Shown here one piece after another: positions 46,246-54,695 of a stretch of DNA of 64,000 nucleotides. The position numbers and the translations under genes were made by a program. How positions within the stretch are numbered: the stretch's first letter is position 1; the number at the start of each line of letters is the position of its first letter. The notes under the pieces were generated by a model. The model was not told the DNA's origin, ran no database searches, and saw nothing but the letters and a program-made list of their open reading frames with translations. The DNA comes from Pseudomonadota bacterium (GTDB taxonomy: Bacteria > Pseudomonadota > Gammaproteobacteria > Steroidobacterales > Steroidobacteraceae), in the NCBI GenBank assembly GCA_021792755.1, contig JAJYUA010000019.1, forward strand, positions 1-64,000, read 5' to 3'.

Positions 46246-47028
46246 ATGAAAATCGGTTCTGACTCGCTTCGCCGGATGAAATCCACGACGCCGATTCCGA
46301 TGCTGACGGCGTACACTGCCCCTGTAGCCCGGGCGCTCGAGAAGGCGGGCATCCCGATCATCCTGGTGGGTGACACCGTCGGGATGGTGGAGATGGGGTT
46401 CGACAGCACCCGCCACATCACCCTCGAGCATATGCAGTACCACATCGGGGCGGTGCGAAGGGGTGCTCCCGAAACGCATATCATTGGGGACCTGCCATTC
46501 GGCACCTACGATGGGCCTTTGCAGGCGCTGGCCAGTGCGCGCGTTCTGATCCAGGCGGGCGCGGACAGCGTAAAGCTTGAAGGCCCAAATCTCGATGTCG
46601 TTGGTTACCTCGTTGAGCAGGGAGTCGATGTCGTCGGGCATACGGGCCTGACGCCACAGACCTCGAAAGATTTCAAACAGGTCGGCCGCACCGAAGAAGA
46701 TGCGTGCCGGGTCTATGACGAGGCGGTCGCTATCGCCGATGCGGGTGCCTTCATGGTCGTCCTTGAACACATTCCCGCGTCCCTGGCTGCGAGAATCACC
46801 AGCGCGCTGCGCGTTCCGACCATTGGGATTGGCGCTGGCGCGGCCTGCGATGGCCAAGTGCTGGTCATCAACGATGCGATCGGTTTAGGCGATTACTGGC
46901 CGCCGTTCTCCAGGCAGTATGCCTACGTGGGCAGGACCATTGTCGATGTGGCGACCTCGTTTATGAAGGAGGTTGCAGACGGAACGTTCGTAGACAATGT
47001 GCTGCGATTCAACTCATCGAGAAAGTGA
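46246..47028 (+). CDS. panB: PanB-type ketopantoate hydroxymethyltransferase-like protein
   Basis: The 260-aa TIM-barrel enzyme has MLTAYTAPVARALEKAGIPI, ILVGDTVGMVEMGFDSTRHI, HIIGDLPFGTYDGPLQALAS, DSVKLEG and the catalytic-glutamate region VVLEHIPASLA, then PTIGIGAGAACDGQVLVIND. It would add a hydroxymethyl group from methylene-tetrahydrofolate to 3-methyl-2-oxobutanoate in pantothenate synthesis. It is alone, without panC or panD, and some positions differ from textbook PanB (TAYTAP for TAYDYP), so it may be a paralogue. The ATG at 46246 with GGGGGT upstream is preferred over the GTG at 46240. Confidence 0.8.
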   Translation: MKIGSDSLRRMKSTTPIPMLTAYTAPVARALEKAGIPIILVGDTVGMVEMGFDSTRHITLEHMQYHIGAVRRGAPETHIIGDLPFGTYDGPLQALASARVLIQAGADSVKLEGPNLDVVGYLVEQGVDVVGHTGLTPQTSKDFKQVGRTEEDACRVYDEAVAIADAGAFMVVLEHIPASLAARITSALRVPTIGIGAGAACDGQVLVINDAIGLGDYWPPFSRQYAYVGRTIVDVATSFMKEVADGTFVDNVLRFNSSRK

Positions 47029-47494
47029 CCGGCGGGCGGTCGGCGGAATAGGACGCACCCACCGAGTGGGCGGATAATCCAGGGAATCAACGAGCCGAGT
47101 AGCCTGCGATGCCCGAAGGGGGCCACTTTTTCGACGCCGATTACATCCGCCTGCGGGAAAGGATGGTGCAACAGGAGGACAGAGCGGAACGGGAAGTCGG
47201 AGAGCCGTGGAGCCTGCTGGGCCCGAAGGCCGGAGCACGCAGTCGCGATGCACCTTGCGGCTGCGGTGCTGCGGTGGGACGCACGTTAGGAATGAGCTTG
47301 GCGTGCCATCCCGGCGCATGATTGGCGGCGGCTGGCGAACTAAGCCTTCAACATGGACCGGCGGTCCAAAAAGCCGAGAGAGTTGTCGATGGTGCAGCCC
47401 GGGCAGGGCGCACCCGCGCCTCAGGACCGTCGCTGCCCGCGGAGCGGTTGTCTGCGGTATCCTTACCGAAACGTAAGGAATGATGGAGAATGTA
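47029..47494. other. intergenic region with a possible small relic
   Basis: The spacer before vapBC has no convincing gene. A plus-strand frame from ATG 47109 begins PEGGHFFDADYIRLRERMVQ, which looks protein-like for about 40 residues and then turns to low-complexity sequence, so it may be a relic of an unknown gene. The promoter of vapBC must lie near its right end. Confidence 0.3.
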
Positions 47495-47737
47495 ATGGCT
47501 ACGGCCACGCTCACCGGCAAGGGTCAGATAACGATTCCGGTCGAGGTGCGCCAGGCGCTGCGACTCGACTGCGGCGATCGGGTCGAAGTCGTCGAAGTCG
47601 AGCCCGGGCGCTTTGAGATCGTGCCGGCGACGCGCTCGGTGACGGCGCTCAAGGGAATGTTCGGCAAGCCGCGGCGGACGGTATCGATCGAGGAGATGAA
47701 CGCCGCGATCGCCAAGCGGGCTGCCTCGGCGCGATAG
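47495..47737 (+). CDS. vapB: AbrB-type antitoxin of a VapBC pair
   Basis: The 80-aa protein begins with the SpoVT/AbrB swapped-hairpin DNA-binding domain (ATLTGKGQITIPVEVRQALR, then GDRVEVVEV) and ends with a charged helix (VSIEEMNAAIAKRAA) that would wrap the toxin. The ATG at 47495 has a GGAG site 8-9 bases upstream; a TTG/ATG further up is possible. It precedes vapC by 21 bases and should repress the operon. Confidence 0.88.
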   Translation: MATATLTGKGQITIPVEVRQALRLDCGDRVEVVEVEPGRFEIVPATRSVTALKGMFGKPRRTVSIEEMNAAIAKRAASAR

Positions 47738-47758
47738 CACCATCCTGGAAGCGATCCG

Positions 47759-48154
47759 ATGATCGGCCTCGACACTAATGTCCTCGTCCGGTACGTCATG
47801 CAGGATGATCCCAAACAGGCCGAGAAGGCCTCGAGACTCATCGAGTCATTACCACCGGAGAGTCCCGGTTTTGTGCCCGTGGTCGCGCTCGTCGAGTGGG
47901 TCTGCGTGCTCAGCTGCTGCTACGACCTGACGCGTGAGCAGATCGCGCAGGCGCTCGAGGCGCTTCTGCGCACGAAGGAGATCGTGCTCGACCGTGCTGA
48001 GCAAGTTGCGCGGGCAGGGCGTACTTTTCACGCGGGCACGGCAGATTTTGCGGACTGCCTGATCGAGCGTACGGCGGCCGCCGCAGGCTGCGAAAAGACG
48101 ATGACCTTCGACACGGGCGCGGCGAAGCGCGCCGGGATGACGCTGATCACGTGA
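47759..48154 (+). CDS. vapC: PIN-domain ribonuclease toxin VapC
   Basis: The 131-aa PIN-fold RNase has the metal-binding acids Asp5 (GLDTNVLVRYV), Glu in VEWVCVL, Asp in TADFADCLI and the C-terminal TFDTGAAK. VapC toxins cut tRNA or rRNA when the labile antitoxin is lost. It is intact and complete, and is the functional counterpart of the VapC relic at 4.0-4.2 kb and the DUF3368/PIN relic at 61.2-61.6 kb. Confidence 0.9.
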   Translation: MIGLDTNVLVRYVMQDDPKQAEKASRLIESLPPESPGFVPVVALVEWVCVLSCCYDLTREQIAQALEALLRTKEIVLDRAEQVARAGRTFHAGTADFADCLIERTAAAAGCEKTMTFDTGAAKRAGMTLIT

Positions 48155-48345
48155 TCGCTGCAGCTTGCACCCTAAGGCCGGAGCCACTGAGGGAGGTCGT
48201 CAGAGTCGTCGCGCGAGGAAAGCATCTCAAGTCTATGATTTTCCTGGCGTTCCTGAACTCCTGATGCGCGGGGCGTGCGGTTGCCGTGCCGTGCACAGCA
48301 TGCCGCGGTCGCAAAAGTGTGCCGTGATCGGCCCGGCGGCACACA

Positions 48346-48786
48346 ATGGCGGGCATGCGCCGCAACGGCAACGTTCTGCAGATCTCGGCCCGCGTCGGCA
48401 TTCCGCTGGACGAGATCGAGCTGATGGGCGTGCGCGCCCAAAGCGCCGGAGGCCAGGCCGTCAACAAGGTCTCCAGCGCAATCCACTTGCGGTTCGATAT
48501 CCCCGCCTCCTCGCTGCCCGCCATCTACAAGCAACGGCTGTTGCATCTGTCCGATCGACGTATCACCAGGCAAGGCGTGCTGATCATCAAGGCACAGCAG
48601 CATCGCACTCAGGAGCGCAATCGGACCAGTGCGCTCGCGCGGCTGCGGGAACTCATTCGCAGCGTCGCCGTGGTGCCCGCAAAACGCATCGCCACCCAGC
48701 CGAGCGCCGGCTCGCGGCAACGACGCCTCGAGGCCAAGAGCAGGCGTGGCATGACCAAGGAATTGCGCCGCTGCGACGACGAATAG
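48346..48786 (+). CDS. arfB: peptidyl-tRNA hydrolase ArfB (YaeJ), ribosome rescue
   Basis: The 146-aa release-factor-like protein has the catalytic GGQ loop in GVRAQSAGGQAVNKVSSAIH, a short domain 3, and a basic C-terminal tail (AKSRRGMTKELRR) that enters the empty mRNA channel. ArfB frees ribosomes stalled without a stop codon. An ATG at 48346 or the ATG three codons later could start it. It is the only translation gene here and apparently monocistronic. Confidence 0.9.
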   Translation: MAGMRRNGNVLQISARVGIPLDEIELMGVRAQSAGGQAVNKVSSAIHLRFDIPASSLPAIYKQRLLHLSDRRITRQGVLIIKAQQHRTQERNRTSALARLRELIRSVAVVPAKRIATQPSAGSRQRRLEAKSRRGMTKELRRCDDE

Positions 48787-49052
48787 GCGGTGATTGCGCG
48801 TTCCGGCGCCTTCGCCGTGCGCTGCAGTCGGTGCCGCTGGCGCGCACCTGCGCTACGATGAAGTGTCGGGTGATCCGCGCTGGCGCATCCTCGAGCGGTG
48901 CCGCTGGCGCGGGAGCACGAGGCAACGCCTGCATTGCAGCATCGGGCGGGGTGGAAAATCGAGTGTGGGCAGCCCAGAGCGAGGCGGGAAGCAGCTCGCC
49001 TGCGCCCGAGCTGCAGTAGCCGCGGCGATCAGTGTAGAGAGGGGCCTCCGTC

Positions 49053-49394
49053 ATGGCCGATAGCACCGAAGAATGCCTGCCGGGATTCGTCGAGTACGTC
49101 ATCCGCCGCAGCGGGGGCGAGAGCGCGCTGCGCTTCTATGGTCATATCCTCGCCAAGGCGAAAGACAAACTCGACAGCCTCACCGTGCGCCGCGCGGTCA
49201 TCTATGAGACGCAGGGGCGGAATCTGGTGAGCGAGCTGTGCTTGACCCAGGACTACGGCAACCAATTCGCCGAGAAGTGCCTCGCCGAGGTGTTCGTGAC
49301 CCTGGAGGAGGCGATCGCGTGGTTCGAATCCGGCCGGCTCAAGAGCGAATTGGTCCGGCAGCTCGCCGGACCGAAGCCGGAGTTCATCAAGTAG
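49053..49394 (+). CDS. hypothetical protein (113 aa)
   Basis: The protein is small and soluble, with a compact alpha/beta pattern (GFVEYVIRRSGGESALRFYG; LDSLTVRRAVIYETQGRNLV; FVTLEEAIAWFESGRLKSEL), and protein-like throughout; no known motif was recognised. The end (EEAIAWFE) resembles the tail of SpoIIAA/STAS-like phage or stress proteins, but I would not name it so. The ATG at 49053 stands 23 bases after a GAGGGG-type site. The next gene on the same strand is a GNAT. Confidence 0.6.
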   Translation: MADSTEECLPGFVEYVIRRSGGESALRFYGHILAKAKDKLDSLTVRRAVIYETQGRNLVSELCLTQDYGNQFAEKCLAEVFVTLEEAIAWFESGRLKSELVRQLAGPKPEFIK

Positions 49395-49414
49395 GCCCGG
49401 AGTCGGCGCGGTTC

Positions 49415-49441
49415 GGCAAGCTCATGCACGGCGTGCATTGA
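49415..49441 (+). pseudogene. relic of a POT transporter C-terminus (GKLMHGVH)
   Basis: These 27 bases encode GKLMHGVH and a stop. Except for the first residue this is the exact C-terminus of the POT transporter at 4626-6104 (SKLMHGVH, stop at 6104), with differences that are all synonymous in the last seven codons. Nothing upstream resembles the rest of that gene, so it is probably the last trace of a deleted paralogue. Confidence 0.4.
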
Positions 49442-49508
49442 GTGTGCGGTGACGGTGGGGGGCGCACGGGGCAGAATGACGGCTGGAATCACGATGCGGA
49501 GCGGGGCG

Positions 49509-49985
49509 ATGGGCGGGGAGGTGAGTGTTCGACTCGGCGAATATGTCATCACGGACGATCCGCAGCGGATCGACGTGCGGGCGGTGCATGCCTTTCTGCG
49601 CACCGCGTATTGGTCGCAGGGCATCCCGAGGCAGACCGTCGAGCGTGCGCTGCGCGCGTCGCTGTGCATCGGGGCCTACGATGGGGATGGCGCGCAGGTC
49701 GGCCTGTGCCGGCTGGTCTCGGATTTCGCCATCTTCTGTTATGTTTCGGACGTCTACGTTCTCGAAGCGCACCGCGGCCGCGGCGTGTCCAAGGCCATGA
49801 TGGCCGCGGCGATGAGTCATCCGCGATTGCAGGGACTGAGGCGCTGGCTGCTGGTCACCCATGATGCGCACGGCCTGTATCGGCAGTTCGGGTTCCAGAG
49901 CCTCGCTCACCCCGAGCGGCACATGGAGCGCATCGATCCGCAGATCTATCTGCGGACCGAGCGGCCCGACGATGCGGGCCGATAG
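49509..49985 (+). CDS. GNAT-family N-acetyltransferase (paralogue B)
   Basis: The 158-aa acetyltransferase is clearly homologous along its length to the GNAT at 11883-12323: same SLCIGAYD, same YVLEAHRGRGVSKAMMAAAM acetyl-CoA loop, same HPRLQGLRRW and PERHMERI. The substrate is unknown. The ATG at 49509 has a GGAG site; a GTG at 49521 would match the paralogue start even better. Downstream lies a broken copy of the small membrane protein of 18016-18177. Confidence 0.83.
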   Translation: MGGEVSVRLGEYVITDDPQRIDVRAVHAFLRTAYWSQGIPRQTVERALRASLCIGAYDGDGAQVGLCRLVSDFAIFCYVSDVYVLEAHRGRGVSKAMMAAAMSHPRLQGLRRWLLVTHDAHGLYRQFGFQSLAHPERHMERIDPQIYLRTERPDDAGR

Positions 49986-50077
49986 GCTCGGGCCAGCGCC
50001 GCTTCGGCCTCGAATGCGCGAATCGTGGCGCAGTTCATGGCAGACGGTCCTCGCTCCGGGGTGATCAGCTCACGAGC

Positions 50078-50229
50078 GTGCGGGCATCATTCTCTTTCAT
50101 CGGCACGATAGTGCCCGGCTCGGTCGGCTGGTGGATCGGGGCGTCGGCACCGCGTTCGTGCTGAGCACCATCGGTAGCGGCTTCGGCATGTACCGGGGGT
50201 GCAAGCTGTTCGACCAATGGCTCGGGTGA
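50078..50229 (+). pseudogene. frameshifted copy of the 53-aa glycine-rich membrane protein
   Basis: From a GTG at 50078 the frame encodes FSFIGTIVPGSVGWWIG, then shifts; the remaining part, VGTAFVLSTIGSGFGMYRG and KLFDQWLG, continues in another frame to the TGA at 50227-50229. Against the intact gene (162 bases) this copy has 152 bases, so 10 bases were lost in the middle. It is probably non-functional. Confidence 0.7.
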
Positions 50230-50263
50230 CGGGGCGCCGCCGCGGCCGCAGCGCGAGGGCGGG

Positions 50264-50989
50264 CTACCGAGCGTGACGGGCCCCAGGAGGCGCAGCGCTC
50301 GGCTCGTCGTCCCGGGCCGGCTCGATCAGCTCGGCACCGTCGTTTTTCGGGCTGTTCACCCGGGTGCTGACGCGGTAGGCGGCCATCCGCCGCGCCGGAT
50401 AGGCGCGCAGTGCCGCGCGGGCCTGGCTCGCGCTGCCCTCGAGCCAGAGGTCGAAATCCGCCGGTGCGAGGATGGCGGGCATCCGTCCCGGATGCGCGCC
50501 TGTGTTGTGGATGTCGCGCAGCAGCTCGTTGGCCGGCAGAGTCACCAAAGCACAGCTGTCGATCACCGTGCCGTCGGCGGCGATGCTGCGGTCCCACAGG
50601 CCCGGGAAGCCGAAAACCTCGTGATCGGTCAAATGAATGAAGTACGGTTGCTTGCGGCCATTGGCCTCGAGATGCCACTCGTAGAAGCCGGCCGCGACCT
50701 GGATGCACCGCTGGCCGCGCTCGCACGGCCCACGCCAGGCCGGCGCGCTCTGGAGCCTCTCGATCGACGCGTTGATGGTGGAGTACCGGGGCGGCACGCC
50801 GTGGGCGAAGAACGGGATCAGCCCCCAGCGCATCATGACGCCCTCGTGGACGCCCTCGATGACGCGCACGGCCGGCACGGACTGTGAGGGCGCAACGTTG
50901 TAGCGGGCACTGAACGACCAGTCGATGCGACCGAGGCGCAGTTCCCGTTCGAACTTGGCCTGTTGCGCCAGGATGTACCGTCCGCACAC
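50264..50989 (-). CDS. yedK: SOS-response-associated peptidase (YedK/HMCES)
   Basis: The 241-aa DNA-repair protein binds abasic sites in single-stranded DNA through a thiazolidine crosslink formed by Cys2 after removal of Met1 (MCGRYIL). The other signature residues are visible: ARYNVAPSQ with the Asn, a WGLIPFFAHG segment, INASIE, CIQVAAGFYEW with the Glu, and the later His of NTGAHPGRMPAIL. Length is normal for the family. It protects replication forks and is not part of an operon here. Confidence 0.9.
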   Translation of the reverse strand: MCGRYILAQQAKFERELRLGRIDWSFSARYNVAPSQSVPAVRVIEGVHEGVMMRWGLIPFFAHGVPPRYSTINASIERLQSAPAWRGPCERGQRCIQVAAGFYEWHLEANGRKQPYFIHLTDHEVFGFPGLWDRSIAADGTVIDSCALVTLPANELLRDIHNTGAHPGRMPAILAPADFDLWLEGSASQARAALRAYPARRMAAYRVSTRVNSPKNDGAELIEPARDDEPSAAPPGARHAR

Positions 50990-51140
50990 GCAGTCACTCT
51001 AGCCGAACGGCGCCTGCGGTGCCACGGATGTGCATCGCTCGGCACACGAGCCCGCAATTCAATGCGTTGCGACATCCAGTCCTGGAGAGCCGCTGGCACT
51101 GGGTGGACAGCGGTGTCTCAAACGCGGAAAGCTCGCGTCC

Positions 51141-51386
51141 ATGGCCTTGCCGCTGACCTCCTCGACCCGACTGGCCGACCACCGCGACGCCTTTGTGGAG
51201 CTGCGCTGTGGCGCGTGCGCACATCAGCGCGAGGTTCGAGCCGAGGCGCTGGCGAGAATGCTGGGGTGGGAGACTCCGCTGATGGCGCGCCTGGCGCGGT
51301 TTCGTTGCTCGCGCTGCGGCGCACGCCGGGTCGAGATCCGTTTTGGCTACGAGCATCGGCCCCGAGGTTGGGTGTCGCATGCGTGA
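51141..51386 (+). CDS. small zinc-ribbon-like protein
   Basis: The 81-aa protein has two Cys pairs, ELRCGACAHQREV and FRCSRCGARRVEI, the two knuckles of a zinc ribbon. It is otherwise basic and has no catalytic domain. Similar small proteins in alphaproteobacteria and gammaproteobacteria have no known role. The ATG at 51141 is preferred; the frame is open from 51030. Its last 40 bases overlap antisense with a response regulator. Confidence 0.6.
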   Translation: MALPLTSSTRLADHRDAFVELRCGACAHQREVRAEALARMLGWETPLMARLARFRCSRCGARRVEIRFGYEHRPRGWVSHA

Positions 51387-51823
51387 TCGGCCGTGCGCGC
51401 CAGCAGGCTGAGGGCCATCGGGCCGAGTTCCTCGGCGGTGCGCTGTTTGCTGACGAATCCGCTCGCGCCGGCCGCAGCGGCCCTCGCCCGGTAGACTTCG
51501 GTGTCGCTTCGGGAGTGGATGATCACGGGAACCGCCGGCGCAATGTGGCGGATGCGGCGCGTCGCCTCGATGCCGTTCATGCCGGACAGGCTGATGTCCA
51601 TCAGCACCATGTCGGGCGGGTCGCTCGCGATCCGCTCGAGCGCCGTCTCGGCGTCCCGGACCGTTGCGACCGTCAGGGGCCGGTTGAGTGCGGGCTCGCG
51701 GCCGAGCGTCCCGAGCAGCAGCTCAGTGACGGCTTTGCTCGTCGGAGCATGGTCCTCCACGATCAGAATGCGGATTTGGCGTTGCCGGCCGGTAGGCGGA
51801 TCGCACGGATTGCAAGTCGTCAT
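51347..51823 (-). CDS. single-domain response regulator
   Basis: The 157-aa receiver protein without an output domain has acidic pocket IRILIVEDHA, the phospho-acceptor Asp in DMVLMDISLSGMNG, the Thr/Ser-equivalent VIIHSRSD and the Lys in GFVSKQRT. It starts 84 bases after the LuxR-type regulator on the same strand, so it probably belongs to the same kinase system and acts as a phosphate sink or switch on a partner. The ATG at 51823 gives a short tail before the fold. Confidence 0.8.
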   Translation of the reverse strand: MTTCNPCDPPTGRQRQIRILIVEDHAPTSKAVTELLLGTLGREPALNRPLTVATVRDAETALERIASDPPDMVLMDISLSGMNGIEATRRIRHIAPAVPVIIHSRSDTEVYRARAAAAGASGFVSKQRTAEELGPMALSLLARTADHACDTQPRGRCS

Positions 51824-51906
51824 CGTCAAGTGGCCGGCTCGTGTGTTTGCGCCACAGTTGAGCACGCACTCGAGCTCGGGTCTGTAAGGAAATCTCGATG
51901 AGCGTG

Positions 51907-52557
51907 CTATTCGAGCGGCGTCAGGCCGTGCAGGATCGCGAACTTGATCAGGCCGGCGAGGTCGGCGACCTGCAGCTTCTGCATCAGCCGGCTGCGGTAC
52001 GTATCGACGGTTTTGGGGGACAGGCCGAGAATCCGACCGATCTCGGCGCTCGAGCGCCCGTCACAGACCAGTTTCAGGATCTGCCGCTCGCGGTGGCTCA
52101 GGGTGTCGACGGGGCTCGCGCCGCGGCGGTTGCTGATGCTCTCGGCGACGATCTCGGCGATGCGCCCGCTCAAGTGCCGTCGGCCGAGATGCACGATCCG
52201 GACGGTCTCGGCGATTTCCCGGCCGGCATTCTCCTTCAGTAGATAGCTGCGCGCGCCGGCTTCGAGCGCCTGCATGACGTGCTGAGCGGAAGAGTGCATC
52301 GAGAGAATCACCACCGCCGTGTCGGGCCGCGCCGCGAGAATCTGGCGCGTCACGGTAATGCCGTCGAGCTCGGGCATGGACACGTCGAGGATCGCCACTT
52401 GCGGGCTCAGGGCGAGGACCCGCTCGATCGCCTGGCGACCGTTCGCGGCCGTGCCCACCACCGTGATGTCAGGGGACGATTCGAGAATCGCGACCAGCCC
52501 GTCGCGCACCACCGCGTGATCGTCGGCGACCAATACGGTGATGCGGCTGGAGGGCAT
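51907..52557 (-). CDS. NarL/FixJ-type response regulator
   Basis: The 216-aa protein has an N-terminal receiver (VLVADDHAVVRDGLVAIL; phospho-Asp in VAILDVSMPELDG; Lys in YLLKENAG) and a C-terminal LuxR helix-turn-helix (DTLSHRERQILKLVCDGRSS, then EIGRILGLSPKTVDTYRSRL). It starts four bases after the kinase gene, so the two are a cognate pair. The target genes are unknown. Confidence 0.92.
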   Translation of the reverse strand: MPSSRITVLVADDHAVVRDGLVAILESSPDITVVGTAANGRQAIERVLALSPQVAILDVSMPELDGITVTRQILAARPDTAVVILSMHSSAQHVMQALEAGARSYLLKENAGREIAETVRIVHLGRRHLSGRIAEIVAESISNRRGASPVDTLSHRERQILKLVCDGRSSAEIGRILGLSPKTVDTYRSRLMQKLQVADLAGLIKFAILHGLTPLE

Positions 52558-52561
52558 GCGA

Positions 52562-54604
52562 TCAGGTCCGCACGGGCGCGGCCGGCGCAGGGACGGTGAC
52601 GAGCACGCGGGTGCCGCCGCCGCGAGTCGCAGTCACCGCGCAATGCGCCCCGATGAGCTCGGCCCGCTCGGTCATGGTGAGCATGCCCATGCCGCCATGG
52701 GACCGCGAGGCCGGATCGAAGCCGAGGCCGTCATCGCGGACCTCGAGTCTCGTGCGATCGCCGGCGGGCTCGAGGGTGACGCTCACGTGCGTGGCGCAAG
52801 CATGCTTGACGACGTTGCTCAGCGCCTCCTGCGCGATTCTAAAGAGCGCAATCGCGGTCGCCGAAGACAGCGGCGGCCGAGGCTCATCGCCGCGCACCGT
52901 CACCGCGAACCCGGCCCGCCGTGCGACCCGCTCGGCATGCTCGCGCAGCGCGGCCAGCAGTCCGAACTCATCGAGGCCAGGCGGACGGAGCTCTGCCATC
53001 ACGTGCCGCAGGCGCAGCGCGGCATCCTCCAGCAGCTTTTGCGCATCATCCAGCCGTTGGGCGATCGCCGGATCGATCGGCTGCTCGAGCTTGCCGCGCA
53101 GAATCGCCAGATTCAGCCCGACCGCGCCGACATCCTGCGCGACCGAATCGTGCAGCTCCCGCCCGAGCGCCTGGCGCTCGGTCTCCTGGATCTCGAGCAC
53201 TTGGCGCGACAGGGTCTGCAGGCGCTGCAGGTGCGCGTCGCGCGCCTGCTCCGCGGCCCTGCGCGTGCTGATGTCGATGCCCACGCCGATCAGGAAATCC
53301 TCGCCTGCGAAGCTCAGCCGCCGGCCGCTGAACAGATACGGAATCGCGCGCCCGGAGCGCGTCATGAACGGCACTTCGATCGAGCCTTCGCCCTGGCTGA
53401 AGACCCGCTCGATCTGCTCCCGGACCATCGCCTTGTGCTCCGCAAGGATGAAATCGAGCGGGTGCATGTGCTGCAGCTGCTCGGCGGTGCAGCCGCTGAC
53501 CTCGAGGAAATTGCGGTTCCAACGGCGATAGCGGCCATTGCGGTCGATAAAGTATACGACGCCGGGCATGCTTTCCATGATCGCCTCGGTGATGCGCTGC
53601 TCGCGCCGCTGCGCCTCGAGCGAGCGCATCTGCGCCGTCACGTCCCGGTAGCTGCCGATGTAGTGCGTGAGGGATTGCTGGGCGTTCCTCACCGCCGAGA
53701 GGCTCAGCCAACAGGCGATCTCGCGTCCGTCACGGTCGCAGTTCACGAGCTCTCCGGTCCAGCGGCCGTGGGCGCGCAGCGCCGCCCACATCGACTGGAA
53801 ATATTCCGGGCCGTGGCGGCCGGAAGCAAGCAGCGCCGGATCGCGTCCGAGGAGCTCCTCGAGCCGGTAGCCGAAGAGCTTCTCGAACGTCGGGTTGACG
53901 AGCGCAATCCGGTTGTGAGCGTCCGTCACCATCACCGCGGCGACACTGTTCTCGAAGGCGCGTCCGAGGACGGCGAGCTGCTGATCCTGCCGCTCGGCGC
54001 GCTCGAGCGCCGCCTGCAGCGCGCCCCGGGTGCGCAGCATCTCGATGCACACGCCGAGATCTTCGCCGAGTCGCCGGAACTGCTCGAGCTGCTGCGCGTC
54101 GACCGCCGTCGTGTGCTCGGAGTAGACGCTCAGCAGCGCCGCCAGCGCACCGCCCGGCAGGCATATGGGCAGGACGAACGAGGAGCGCAGACCGAACTCG
54201 AGAGCGCGGGCGCGCCACGGGCCGAAGCGCGCATCGGCGGTCAGATCGTCATTGAATTGCACCTCGCCGGTGCGAACGGCGCGGCCCACCGGTCCATTGC
54301 CGAGCGGGGAATCATCCCAGGTGAACACGAGTCCCGCGGTGTAATCGCTTGCCTTGCCGGCGGCGGCCACGATGCGCACCGCGCGCTCGGGCGGCGGCTC
54401 GGCGACACACACTGTTGCCAGCGCGAACGGGGTCGCCGTGCTCAGCGCCTCGCAGACCGTCCGGTACAGCTGCTCTTCGCTCGTGGCCCGCACCAGCGCG
54501 CGGTGTGCGTGGGTGATCGCGGTGAGCACCCAATTGAGCCGCTCGGCGACACTGGGAACGATTTGCTCGCGAGCCGAGCCCTCGGTCGTGCTGCGATCGA
54601 GCAA
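52562..54604 (-). CDS. GAF-PAS-PAS sensor histidine kinase (HisKA_3 type)
   Basis: The 680-aa soluble kinase has a GAF domain (about 25-190), two PAS domains (about 210-330 and 345-460; FEKLFGYRLEELLGRDP and WNRNFLEVSGCTAEQ), a HisKA_3 dimerisation helix with His485 in GRELHDSVAQDVGAVGL, and the HATPase (EALSNVVKHA; VRDDGLGFD). No transmembrane helix is visible, so it senses a cytoplasmic signal or redox state. It forms an operon with the NarL-type regulator and the single-domain receiver. Confidence 0.92.
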   Translation of the reverse strand: MLDRSTTEGSAREQIVPSVAERLNWVLTAITHAHRALVRATSEEQLYRTVCEALSTATPFALATVCVAEPPPERAVRIVAAAGKASDYTAGLVFTWDDSPLGNGPVGRAVRTGEVQFNDDLTADARFGPWRARALEFGLRSSFVLPICLPGGALAALLSVYSEHTTAVDAQQLEQFRRLGEDLGVCIEMLRTRGALQAALERAERQDQQLAVLGRAFENSVAAVMVTDAHNRIALVNPTFEKLFGYRLEELLGRDPALLASGRHGPEYFQSMWAALRAHGRWTGELVNCDRDGREIACWLSLSAVRNAQQSLTHYIGSYRDVTAQMRSLEAQRREQRITEAIMESMPGVVYFIDRNGRYRRWNRNFLEVSGCTAEQLQHMHPLDFILAEHKAMVREQIERVFSQGEGSIEVPFMTRSGRAIPYLFSGRRLSFAGEDFLIGVGIDISTRRAAEQARDAHLQRLQTLSRQVLEIQETERQALGRELHDSVAQDVGAVGLNLAILRGKLEQPIDPAIAQRLDDAQKLLEDAALRLRHVMAELRPPGLDEFGLLAALREHAERVARRAGFAVTVRGDEPRPPLSSATAIALFRIAQEALSNVVKHACATHVSVTLEPAGDRTRLEVRDDGLGFDPASRSHGGMGMLTMTERAELIGAHCAVTATRGGGTRVLVTVPAPAAPVRT

Positions 54605-54695
54605 CGCTGCTCTCCCTCGGCGAAGGGGTCGCCCAGGTACTGTGCGAATCTAGCGCGTGGCCCGAAGCGGGTCAACGTGGCCGAGGGCTCGCGGC

